Source of the DNA: DSWT01 sp035373625 | GTDB lineage: Bacteria; Chloroflexota; Anaerolineae; B4-G1; SLSP01 | DNA length: 64,000 nucleotides | NCBI GenBank assembly: GCA_035373625.1 | Contig: DAOSNS010000010.1 | Span: 1-64,000, forward strand | Direction: 5' to 3' | Part shown: positions 23,708 to 31,379 of the stretch, one piece after another | How positions within the stretch are numbered: the first letter of the stretch is position 1 | Layout: every line of letters starts with the position of its first letter | Program-made: the position numbers and the translations under genes | Notes under the pieces: generated by a model | The model's input: the letters and a program-made list of their open reading frames with translations, nothing else | What the model was told of the DNA's origin: nothing | Databases searched by the model: none

Positions 23708-24834
23708 GACGCGCCTACTCCATGCGTCAATGTCCGGTGAATCGGGGCGTAGCCCGCAGCCTGCAACTCATCCGAGGGTAGGGATGCCTCATCGGGCTTG
23801 TCGGAAAGAGCAAAGAGCAGCGCGCCCCGCTCGCGCCAGGCCAGCATCAACTCGCGCACTTCGTGGGTGATACAGATTTCACGCGCCAGCAAATCCTCCG
23901 GTGCAGCATCTGCCGGCAATGTTCCCATCCGCCCTACAGTTTCGCGGTACTCGTTATAGCGAAAGGCTTTGAACGGCGTGGGGTCGCCGGCCTGTACCCG
24001 CGCATAAATATCGGCATGCAACATGCGCAAGTTGTCCGGCAGCTCGGCAGCCCGCACATCCACGGCACGGATGAAACTCACAAAGTCCGGCATGCGCCCC
24101 GCCCGCACGTCTGCCATGAGTGCTTCTCGCTCGTACAGGCCACTGCCGATGATCAAACAAATGTAAGCCAGGTAATCCTGATTGTCGGCGGTGAAAGGAT
24201 GAAATTCCGGCTGATTGAGCTGATCGTAGGCCATCTGAAAGCGCGCAGCATCAAACGCCGTCCCTAGCAGATCGCCGACGGTGCGCTTGACCGCCGCCAC
24301 CCGCGCCGCATCAATCACGTGATCGTTGCGCCCGCGCGCGCCAAGCGTCGTCTTATCCAGATCGAGGACCACCGCCGTACTCTCGTCCACCGGGAAGCCT
24401 TGTTGACCACAGAATGTGTCGAACTCCGCCAGCAGCGTCCAGCGATTCGCCAGGTAGAGCGGGTAGCCCTCCAATGTCGTCATCTCCGCGTGTGGGGGCG
24501 CAGGCTTCTCCGCTCCGATGAAGGCCAGGCCGGGCCAGTCTCCCGCGCGGCAGATGTTGACAAAGGCCGTGCCATCGTTCATACGTGTATCCCCTACGAA
24601 GATGAGACGTTTGATGGGCACCGGGACATCCAACGCGCGGGCCAGCCGCAGCAGATGGACGATCACGCGGGCGTAACCAGGCTCACTCTTGCGGGGGATG
24701 GCGTTATCGGGAATCCCTGCCTCCGCGCGAATGTCGGCCAGACGCGGCAGGCGTTCATCCACCGCATCCAGATTCCGGTACACAATCCGATCTCCGACAA
24801 ATTCAGCAACCGATGTCAGACCATAGTTTTTCAT
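23701..24834 (-). CDS. HAD-superfamily-like protein of unknown function
   Basis: 377 residues from the ATG preceded by GAGGT; the frame stays open 195 nt upstream through a repeat, which I regard as non-coding. HAD motif I is AVVLDLDKTTLGARGRND (DxDKT), and a motif II candidate is ALLFALSDKPDEAS near the C-terminus. A large helical insertion lies between. Its N-terminal third (PVPIKRLIFVGDTRMNDGTA) looks like a second HAD-like or phosphosugar-like piece. It sits between asd and thrC in a threonine operon that lacks homoserine kinase here. Some HAD proteins (ThrH) do use homoserine, but the link is only positional. Confidence 0.65.
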   Translation of the reverse strand: MKNYGLTSVAEFVGDRIVYRNLDAVDERLPRLADIRAEAGIPDNAIPRKSEPGYARVIVHLLRLARALDVPVPIKRLIFVGDTRMNDGTAFVNICRAGDWPGLAFIGAEKPAPPHAEMTTLEGYPLYLANRWTLLAEFDTFCGQQGFPVDESTAVVLDLDKTTLGARGRNDHVIDAARVAAVKRTVGDLLGTAFDAARFQMAYDQLNQPEFHPFTADNQDYLAYICLIIGSGLYEREALMADVRAGRMPDFVSFIRAVDVRAAELPDNLRMLHADIYARVQAGDPTPFKAFRYNEYRETVGRMGTLPADAAPEDLLAREICITHEVRELMLAWRERGALLFALSDKPDEASLPSDELQAAGYAPIHRTLTHGVGASC

Positions 24835-24844
24835 AGAGTACCTC

Positions 24845-24965
24845 AATAAATGGCAAATGGTAAATGGCAAATTCGGATCAGAGAGAAGCCCGAATCCAGC
24901 ATCCAGCTTCCAGCATCCAGCTTCCAGCATCCAGCTTCCAGCATCCAGCTTCCAGCATCCAGCTT
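24845..24965. repeat. Heptamer tract (AATGGCA and CCAGCAT/CCAGCTT)
   Basis: AATGGCA, AATGGTA and AATGGCA are followed by alternating CCAGCAT and CCAGCTT units (a 14-bp higher-order repeat) up to the stop codon of asd. Confidence 0.93.
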
Positions 24966-26023
24966 CAAGCCACGTACCCCGTCGCCACGAGCAGTTCAGC
25001 GTTGAGGATCGCGCCGCTGGCTGCGCCACGCAGGGTGTTGTGACTCACGGTTGTCATGCGAATATCCAGCAGCGGACAGGGACGCACGCGCCCTATGGAG
25101 ACCGCCATGCCGCCTTCAGCATCCCGGTCACGCCGGGGCTGCGGACGATCCGGTTCCATGCGCACCACGAGCGGACGTTCCGGCGCACTGGGCAGGTCGC
25201 GCGCTATCTCCGCGCCGCGAAAATCGTGCAGCGCAGCGATGACATCATCCACCGATGCCGGGCGCTCAAAGCCAACCGACAGGCTGACCGTATGTCCGTC
25301 GAAAACGGGCACGCGGTTGGCATGGGCGCTGAGCACAAGGTCCGCGTTCACGTGACGACCATCTACCACACGGCCAAGCATCTTGCGCAGCTCCTGCTCG
25401 AACTTTTCCTCCTCACCGGCAATGTAGGGGATGACGTTGTCCAAAATGTCGAGCGAGGCCACGCCGGGATATCCCGCTCCGGAGATGGCCTGCATCGAGA
25501 CCATAAAGACTTTGCGCACACCAAACGCCACATCCAGCGGCTTGAGCGGCAACGCCACGCCCGTAATCGTGCAATTGGGGCTGGCGACGATGAACCCGGA
25601 CCAGCCGCGTCCACGGCGCTGCCCTTCGATGAGCGCCACGTGGTCGGCGTTGACCTCCGGGATAAGCAACGGCACATCCTCCACAGGGCGATAAGCCGAT
25701 GCATTGGTACAAACGGCGTACCCCGCCTGTGCAAACTGCGGCTCGACCTCGCGGGCCACATCCGCCGGCAACGCCGAAAAGACCAGCCGCGCCGGCAGTG
25801 TCGGCTCCAGCGGCTGCACCAGCATATCCAATACCGCCGGCGGAGGGTCGCCGGGAATCACCCACTTGCAGACCTCAGCATACCGCTTCCCCGCGCTGCG
25901 CTCCGAAGCCGCCAGTGCCGCGATTTCAAACCACGGGTGGTCTGCCAACAACTGCACAAACCGCTGTCCCACCGCACCGGTCGCGCCCAAAACGCCAACC
26001 GGAATCTTGTTCAATGTTTCCAT
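24965..26023 (-). CDS. asd: Aspartate-semialdehyde dehydrogenase
   Basis: 352 residues. NADP motif GATGAVGQRFVQLL at the N-terminus, catalytic cysteine in ASPNCTITG (about residue 151), SGAGYPGVASLDILDNVIPY and the acyl-phosphate-side segment NRVPVFDGHTVSLSV. It reduces aspartyl phosphate to the semialdehyde, the branch point to lysine, methionine and threonine. The style (SPNC, AISGAGYPG) is that of the archaeal/fungal-like ASADH branch. The ribosome site is GGGGAGCT then ATG. The stop codon is immediately against a CCAGCTT repeat tract. Confidence 0.94.
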   Translation of the reverse strand: METLNKIPVGVLGATGAVGQRFVQLLADHPWFEIAALAASERSAGKRYAEVCKWVIPGDPPPAVLDMLVQPLEPTLPARLVFSALPADVAREVEPQFAQAGYAVCTNASAYRPVEDVPLLIPEVNADHVALIEGQRRGRGWSGFIVASPNCTITGVALPLKPLDVAFGVRKVFMVSMQAISGAGYPGVASLDILDNVIPYIAGEEEKFEQELRKMLGRVVDGRHVNADLVLSAHANRVPVFDGHTVSLSVGFERPASVDDVIAALHDFRGAEIARDLPSAPERPLVVRMEPDRPQPRRDRDAEGGMAVSIGRVRPCPLLDIRMTTVSHNTLRGAASGAILNAELLVATGYVA

Positions 26024-26037
26024 AGCTCCCCCTGAAG

Positions 26038-26090
26038 AAATGAGTAACGAGTAACGAGTAACGAGTAACGAGTAACGAGTAACGAGGTTC
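26038..26090. repeat. GAGTAAC heptamer tract
   Basis: Seven near-perfect GAGTAAC units between asd and lysC. It is the reverse complement of the ACTCGTT tract at 23200-23250. Confidence 0.95.
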
Positions 26091-26104
26091 TGCCTCCCAA
26101 CTCT

Positions 26105-27523
26105 TTACTCTTTACTCCCCCCATTGATCACCTCGCTGTGCAGTTGCCGCACGGCGTCGGTGGCCTGATCGGCAGAAACGACCAGGGAAATGCTGCACTC
26201 CGACGATCCCTGTGCGATGGCGATGACGTTGATCTGTTTCTGCGCAAGCGCGCCGAAGAGCCGCGCCGCCACGCCGGGCGTGCTGCGCATCCCCGCGCCC
26301 ACGGCAGTCACGATCACCACATCATCCAGTGCCCAGACGCGGTCAATATCGCGCCGCGCCAGTTCCAGCGCCATTTCCTCTTCAATGGCGGCAATCACCC
26401 CCGGCACAGCTTCGGTGGGGATCACAAAACAGATGGATTGCTCCGACGAGGCTTGCGAAATCATCAACACGCTTGCCCCCTGGCTGGCAACCGCCGCAAA
26501 CGTCCGCGCGGCAATGCCGGGCACGCCCATCATCCCGCGCCCTTCCACGTTGACCATGCTTAGCCCATGAATGGCGGTGACGGCCTTGACGGTCCCCGGC
26601 GTGCTTTCAGGTTCGCGCACAATGCGCGTGCCGGGGCAGGTGGGATTGAACGTATTCTTCACCCACAGCGGAATTCCACGCTCGATCACCGGACTGATGG
26701 TCTTGGGGTGCAGCACTTTCGCGCCGAAGTAGGCCAGCTCGCCCACCTCGCTGTATGAGAGCACAGGAATCACCCGCGCGTCGGGGACGATGCGTGGATC
26801 GGTGGTGAGGACGCCATCCACATCGGTCCACGTCCACACCTCATCGGCATCGAGCGCCGCGCCCAGAATCGAGGCACTGTAATCGCTGCCGCCGCGTCCC
26901 AATGTCGTCGTAATGCCGTCTTCGGTCGCGCCGATAAAACCGGTCACTACCGGTACAACGCCGGCTTCCAGCAGCGGAAACAAACGCGCTTGCGTGCGGA
27001 CACGGGTGGCTTCCATCAACGGCGCGGCCTGTTGAAAGCGCCGGTCGGTGACGATCAACTCGGTGGCGTCCACCGCCTCGCTGCGCAGCCCCAACTGTCG
27101 CAAATACGCCGCCACGATACGCGCATTCATCCGTTCCCCCAACGAACTGATCGCGTCCATCGCACGCGGCGTCACCTCACCGAGCACCTGCACGCTGCGG
27201 CAGAAGGTGGCAAACTCATCCAAATAAGCATCCAACACCTTCAGCAGTTCCGTGCGCGCCTCGATGTCCCGCAACAACTCGGCGACCGCCAGCGTATGCC
27301 GTACCCGCAGATCGGTGACGAGTGCGGGATACGTCTGAGTGTCGCCGGCTGCCGCCGTGCGCGCTCCCCGGATGAGCGCGTCCGTCACCCCCCGCATCGC
27401 CGAGACGATCACCACCAGGCGATCCCAGGCCCGCGCCTGCTCCTGCACAATCGCGGCGGCCTGCGCAATGGCCGACGCGCCGCCGACCGACGTGCCGCCA
27501 AATTTCATCACTAATGTCTTCAT
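26105..27523 (-). CDS. lysC: Aspartate kinase
   Basis: 472 residues from the ATG behind a strong AAGGAGGAG site; the frame extends to 27640, but past the likely promoter. The kinase motif is KTLVMKFGGTSVGG, then VTGFIGATEDGITTTLGRGGSDYSA, and VWTWTDVDGVLTTDPR, with two C-terminal ACT domains (near GMMGVPGIAARTF and GVAARLFGALAQKQINV). It phosphorylates aspartate, the first step of the pathway; the ACT domains normally bind threonine or lysine for feedback control. It is the first gene of a unit running through asd towards thrC. Confidence 0.95.
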   Translation of the reverse strand: MKTLVMKFGGTSVGGASAIAQAAAIVQEQARAWDRLVVIVSAMRGVTDALIRGARTAAAGDTQTYPALVTDLRVRHTLAVAELLRDIEARTELLKVLDAYLDEFATFCRSVQVLGEVTPRAMDAISSLGERMNARIVAAYLRQLGLRSEAVDATELIVTDRRFQQAAPLMEATRVRTQARLFPLLEAGVVPVVTGFIGATEDGITTTLGRGGSDYSASILGAALDADEVWTWTDVDGVLTTDPRIVPDARVIPVLSYSEVGELAYFGAKVLHPKTISPVIERGIPLWVKNTFNPTCPGTRIVREPESTPGTVKAVTAIHGLSMVNVEGRGMMGVPGIAARTFAAVASQGASVLMISQASSEQSICFVIPTEAVPGVIAAIEEEMALELARRDIDRVWALDDVVIVTAVGAGMRSTPGVAARLFGALAQKQINVIAIAQGSSECSISLVVSADQATDAVRQLHSEVINGGSKE

Positions 27524-27569
27524 CACTTCTCTCCTCCTTTTCCTCCGTAACTCCTGGCCTTGAGGGGAT

Positions 27570-27575
27570 ATTATA
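27570..27575 (-). promoter_or_regulatory. -10 box of lysC
   Basis: TATAAT on the minus strand lies about 47 nt before the lysC start. A -35 is weak. It sits back to back with the plus-strand promoter at 27627-27654. Confidence 0.4.
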
Positions 27576-27626
27576 CACGCTTCGCAGGGTTGGAAAACAG
27601 AGATACCCCCCTTTCGCTTACAGTCT

Positions 27627-27654
27627 ATGACAAAAGACAAAATTACCGTATAAT
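27627..27654 (+). promoter_or_regulatory. Sigma-70-like promoter of the cyclase-STAND gene
   Basis: ATGACA (27627-27632), a 16-nt spacer and a perfect TATAAT (27649-27654). Transcription would begin near 27661, only about 7 nt before the ATG at 27668 but 25 nt before the TTG at 27686, which has GGAAGGAG in front. This favours the TTG start. Confidence 0.6.
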
Positions 27655-27685
27655 TGTGACTGTTTCTATGGAAGGAGCGATTGCC

Positions 27686-30600
27686 TTGCCCGTTTTCCTG
27701 TTCACCGATATCGAGGGTTCGACCGAGAAATGGTCAAAGTTCCCCCAGGCAATGGAGGCCGCATTGGTGCGCCACAATGCCATTGTCGAGGCGGCCATTG
27801 TGCGGTGCGGCGGGAAGGTCGTCAAGAATACGGGCGACGGCTATTTCGCGGTCTTCGAGGGCGGCGAGCCGCTGGCCTGCGCCATCGAGATTCAGCGGCT
27901 GTTGGCGCAGCAGGATTGGGGCGAGATCGGCGAGCTGCGGGCGCGCATGGCGTTGCATACCGGCGAAGCCCGGCAACGCGAGGGTGATTACTTCGGCCTG
28001 GAGGTCAGCCGCACGGCGCGTTTGCTGGCAGCCGGCTGGGGAGGACAGATCTTGCTCACCTGCGAGATGGCGCGTAGCGCAACGCTCCCACCCGATGCCG
28101 CGCTCTACGATCTGGGCAATCACCTGCTCAAAGACCTGAACGAACCGCAGCACATCTATCAACTGCTACATCCCGCCTTGCCCAGCGGTTTTCCGCCCTT
28201 GCGCACCCTCTCGGCACATCCCCACAACCTGCCGCCGCAACCCACGCCCTTTATCGGGCGCGAGGAAGAACTGGCGCAGATTGCGGCCCGGTTGGCGGAC
28301 CCGGCCTGCCGGCTGCTCACGCTTGTCGGACCCGGCGGCATCGGCAAGACACGACTGGCGTTGCAGGCCGCCGCCGAACAGCTTGAAGCGTTTGCCCAGG
28401 GCGCGTACTTTGTCCCGCTCGCGCCGCTGACGTCCGGCGAGCTGATCATCTCGGCCATCGCCGACGCGTTGCACCTCTTCTTCTACCAGCATGAGCCGCC
28501 GCAGCGCCAACTGTTCACTTACTTGCGGGAAAAGCAACTGCTCCTCATCCTCGACAACTTCGAACACGTCATGGACGGCGCGTCGCTGGTCGCCGAGCTG
28601 TTGGCGCACGCGCCCGGCGTCAAAATATTGGCGACGTCACGCGAGCGCCTCAACGTGCAAAACGAATGGATTTTCACCGTTGACGGGATGCAGTATCCGA
28701 CCAAGACATCCGATCCCGACATAGAGGTGTATCCGGCGGTGCAACTGTTCCTGCAAAACGCCCAGCGCACCGCGCCGATGTTCGCGTTCGACGCGGACAC
28801 GCGCGCCTGCATCGCGCGCATCTGCGCGCAGGTGCATGGGATGCCGTTGGCGATCGAGCTGGCGGCCTCGTGGCTGCGGATGCTTTCGTGTCAGGAGATC
28901 GTCGTCGAGCTGGAAAACAGCCTGGACCTGCTCAGCAGCCAGATGCGCGACCGGCCGGAGCGCCATCGCAGCCTGCGGGCCGTCTTCGAGTACTCCTGGC
29001 AGTTGCTCACCGCCGAAGAGAAAACCGCGCTGCAAATCCTGTCCGTCTTTCAAGGAAATTTCCGGCGCGAGGCGGCGTTCGCCGTGCTGCGCGCGCCGGA
29101 TGCGCGCACCAGCGCGCTGGAAATGCTGGCGCTGCTGACAGCGTTGGTGGACAAGTCTATGCTACAGCGGCGCACCAACGGCGCGTACACCATGCAGGCA
29201 TTGCTGCACCAGTACGCCCTCGAAAAGCTGCACGCCGATCCCACGCTCGAAGCACAGGTGCGACAACGCCATTGCGCCTACTACGCCGATTTTGTGCAGC
29301 GGCAGCACGCAGATTTGGAAGGCGCGCAGCAAACCGCCGCGCTGGACGCCATCGCCGACGTGCTCGACGATGTGCGCGCGGCCTGGCAGTGGGCGGCGCG
29401 ACAAAAGTGTACCGCGTGCCTGGAACAGGCCATGCACAGTTTGACGTTCTTCTTCAGTTTGCGCGGACATCCTCTGGAAGGGTTGGCACTCTTCGAAGAG
29501 GCGCTCGCCGCACTGGAGCCGCTATCCACCCCCGAAGCAGAATCCACCCGCGGCTGGCTGCTGGCGCGCGCCGCAAGCCTGGCCACGGCGAGCAACAAAC
29601 TGGAGCAGGCAAAAGCCCTGGCAGAAGCCGCCCTGGCACTCAACCAGAAACTGGGCATAGCTGCGGCCGTCGCTGCGGCGCATATGCAATTGGGGCGTGT
29701 AGCGTGGACGCGCGGTGAGTATCCCCTGGCGGTCGAACACTATCGCCAGGCCCTCGAATTCCACACAACAACAGACAATCCCAATGGCCAGGCACGGGCA
29801 CTCGACTATCTGGGAACGGTAGCCTGGGCACTCGGGAATTACACCGAGGCGCAGAGCTATTTCGAGCGCAGCCTGGCCTTGTTCCGCCAGACCGGCAACC
29901 TGTACAGCATCGCCCAGGTGTTCGATCATCTCGGTGTTGTGGCACGGGATACGGGGGACATCGGCACCGCGCAGGCATGTTTCCGCCAAAGCTATGAGAT
30001 TTTCAAATCCCTGGACGCGCAGATGAACCTGGCCTTCGCCGCCAATCACCTGGCCGGCGTACTCGGCAACCTGGCCGAGGCCGAACCATACTTCGCGCAG
30101 TGCATCGCCATCGGCAAAGAATACGGCGACCAGCGCATCGTAGGCTACACCCTCAACGACTGGGCCTCATTTCTCATGCAAGCCGGCGATACCGCGCGCG
30201 CCCAACCGATGTTCGAAGAAAGTCTGGCCATCTTCGAAGCGTTAGGGGAAAAGTTTGGCGTGACACTGGAGCACATCAACCTGGGCCATCTTGCGCTCGA
30301 CAACGGACAACTCGAAACGGCTCGGCAACACCTTGACAGCGGGATACAAACCGCCGTCGCTGTCGAGAATATGCGGATGGTCGCCATGGCACTCAATGGG
30401 TGGGCAAAATACCTGTTTGCCACCGCGCAGTATACGGCCGCGACGAAAGTGCTCGGATTCACGCAAACCCTGCCCTCCGACTCGTCCGAAGGCAGGAGCG
30501 ATATAGCCACACTGCTGGCTGAAATCCGGCCCCATCTCCCCCCCGCCGACTTCGAGGCCGCGCTGGCATGGGGACGGCGCGCGGAACTGGCAGACATCAT

Positions 30601-30688
30601 GCGCGAGTGCGTAGAAAACGTGGAAAATTGCCAGACATTCGGCGGCGTTTGGAGTGATAGAAGCATCCAGAAACATAAGAAGGAATAA
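27686..30688 (+). CDS. Nucleotidyl cyclase - STAND ATPase - TPR regulator
   Basis: About 1000 residues. The start is set at TTG 27686, with GGAAGGAG 8 nt upstream; ATG 27668 is the alternative. Order: a class III nucleotidyl cyclase domain (FLFTDIEGSTEKW with metal Asp, NTGDGYFAVF with second Asp, EVSRTARL where the usual Asn is Ser); a STAND/NB-ARC ATPase (TPFIGREEEL, Walker A GPGGIGKT at about residues 215-222, Walker B LLLILDNFEHV, LATSRERL); a winged-helix linker; and TPR repeats from about nt 29560 to 30500. No LuxR-type HTH follows. Such proteins are signal-sensing switches in Chloroflexota and Actinobacteria. A 44-codon frame is coupled at the stop (TAATG). Confidence 0.88.
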   Translation: MPVFLFTDIEGSTEKWSKFPQAMEAALVRHNAIVEAAIVRCGGKVVKNTGDGYFAVFEGGEPLACAIEIQRLLAQQDWGEIGELRARMALHTGEARQREGDYFGLEVSRTARLLAAGWGGQILLTCEMARSATLPPDAALYDLGNHLLKDLNEPQHIYQLLHPALPSGFPPLRTLSAHPHNLPPQPTPFIGREEELAQIAARLADPACRLLTLVGPGGIGKTRLALQAAAEQLEAFAQGAYFVPLAPLTSGELIISAIADALHLFFYQHEPPQRQLFTYLREKQLLLILDNFEHVMDGASLVAELLAHAPGVKILATSRERLNVQNEWIFTVDGMQYPTKTSDPDIEVYPAVQLFLQNAQRTAPMFAFDADTRACIARICAQVHGMPLAIELAASWLRMLSCQEIVVELENSLDLLSSQMRDRPERHRSLRAVFEYSWQLLTAEEKTALQILSVFQGNFRREAAFAVLRAPDARTSALEMLALLTALVDKSMLQRRTNGAYTMQALLHQYALEKLHADPTLEAQVRQRHCAYYADFVQRQHADLEGAQQTAALDAIADVLDDVRAAWQWAARQKCTACLEQAMHSLTFFFSLRGHPLEGLALFEEALAALEPLSTPEAESTRGWLLARAASLATASNKLEQAKALAEAALALNQKLGIAAAVAAAHMQLGRVAWTRGEYPLAVEHYRQALEFHTTTDNPNGQARALDYLGTVAWALGNYTEAQSYFERSLALFRQTGNLYSIAQVFDHLGVVARDTGDIGTAQACFRQSYEIFKSLDAQMNLAFAANHLAGVLGNLAEAEPYFAQCIAIGKEYGDQRIVGYTLNDWASFLMQAGDTARAQPMFEESLAIFEALGEKFGVTLEHINLGHLALDNGQLETARQHLDSGIQTAVAVENMRMVAMALNGWAKYLFATAQYTAATKVLGFTQTLPSDSSEGRSDIATLLAEIRPHLPPADFEAALAWGRRAELADIMRECVENVENCQTFGGVWSDRSIQKHKKE

Positions 30689-30822
30689 TGAAGCAAATCC
30701 TCTTGGAACGCGGCGTTGTACCTCGGCTCGGCCCGGAAACATTGATGGAAACTGGCCCGCAAGCAGTACCTCTGGAGGATTTTAGCCTGGCATGGTCAGA
30801 GTTGACTACAAAGCCGCAGTGA
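30688..30822 (+). CDS. Small coupled ORF downstream of the cyclase-STAND gene
   Basis: 44 codons, beginning MKQILLERGVVPRLGPE and ending with Pro-Gln. Its ATG overlaps the preceding stop (TAATG), and AAGGAA is placed just upstream, so translation by re-initiation is plausible. No membrane helix or known motif is seen. It might be a short partner peptide or chance open frame; there is no homology evidence. Confidence 0.4.
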   Translation: MKQILLERGVVPRLGPETLMETGPQAVPLEDFSLAWSELTTKPQ

Positions 30823-30874
30823 TTTTTAGTTAAGGCGCATCCTCTACCCCATCATAGCTTTTGCCTGAGCATAT

Positions 30875-30902
30875 TTGACATTTCCCTACACCATGCTATA
30901 TT
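30875..30902 (+). promoter_or_regulatory. Promoter of the arsR-type gene
   Basis: Perfect TTGACA (30875-30880), a 16-nt spacer and TATATT (30897-30902). The predicted start of transcription is near 30909, inside the palindrome at 30898-30933. Confidence 0.65.
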
Positions 30903-30933
30903 GATAGTGTTCTATATAGACATCTATCAATAT
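30898..30933. promoter_or_regulatory. 36-bp near-perfect palindrome: probable ArsR-family operator
   Basis: Outer arms ATATTGATAG and CTATCAATAT are perfect, and the centre TCTATATAGA is itself a perfect palindrome; only the 3-nt links differ (TGT and CAT). It overlaps the -10 box and the transcription start of the adjacent ArsR-type gene, the expected layout for an autorepressor. Confidence 0.72.
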
Positions 30934-30942
30934 ATAAACAAG

Positions 30943-31293
30943 ATGACGCTCAACCAAATTATCTCCGAAGACGAAGTCGCCCTGATGCACCGTTATATCT
31001 GCGAGGGTATCGGCGATACCAAACGCCTGCGGCTGCTCTATCTCGTCGCCGAGCGCCCCCGCAATGTCACCGAGCTGACCGAGCTGCTGGACGTGACGCA
31101 GCCGACCGTCTCCCACCATCTGCGCATCCTGCGCGAGCGTGGCCTGGTCAACGCCGAGCGGGATGGTACCTCCATCTACTACTCTCTGGGCGATCCCCGC
31201 ATCCTCGAAGCGATGAACATCTTGCGCAGTTTTGTGGCGGACAAGATACAAGAAGCAGGAAGTACGGAGTACGGAGTACGGAGTACGGAGTAA
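30943..31293 (+). CDS. ArsR-family winged-helix transcriptional regulator
   Basis: 116 residues from ATG 30943; the frame is open upstream, but through the promoter. The wHTH is clear: TKRLRLLYLVAERPRNVTEL, then DVTQPTVSHHLRILRERGLV, then the wing ERDGTSIYYSL. It lacks the CxC metal motif of ArsR/SmtB; its only cysteine is in RYICEGIG, so it may sense something other than arsenic-type metals. The last nine residues (STEYGVRSTE-type) are the translation of an ACGGAGT heptamer repeat. It is followed 87 nt later by the FAD/Fe-S oxidoreductase, the likely co-regulated target. No clear ribosome site. Confidence 0.88.
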   Translation: MTLNQIISEDEVALMHRYICEGIGDTKRLRLLYLVAERPRNVTELTELLDVTQPTVSHHLRILRERGLVNAERDGTSIYYSLGDPRILEAMNILRSFVADKIQEAGSTEYGVRSTE

Positions 31294-31378
31294 GAGGCAA
31301 GCTACACCACATTTACCCATTACCCAATTGCTCTTTGCACTTTACCCAATCACCAGTTACCCTTTCACGGGAGGAACC
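31255..31378. repeat. Heptamer tracts (GGAGTAC, then TTTACCC-type)
   Basis: Four ACGGAGT units run through the end of the ArsR frame. They are followed by TTTACCC, ATTACCC and related units up to the ribosome site of the next gene. Confidence 0.8.
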
Positions 31379-31379
31379 T

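Noticed and set aside
23701..25029. Longer start (25029) for the HAD-like gene
   Set aside because: The extension translates CCAGCTT/AATGGCA heptamers and overlaps asd; ATG 24834 has a ribosome site.
24857..26035. 392-codon plus-strand frame opposite asd
   Set aside because: It starts in a tandem repeat and mirrors asd; antisense artefact.
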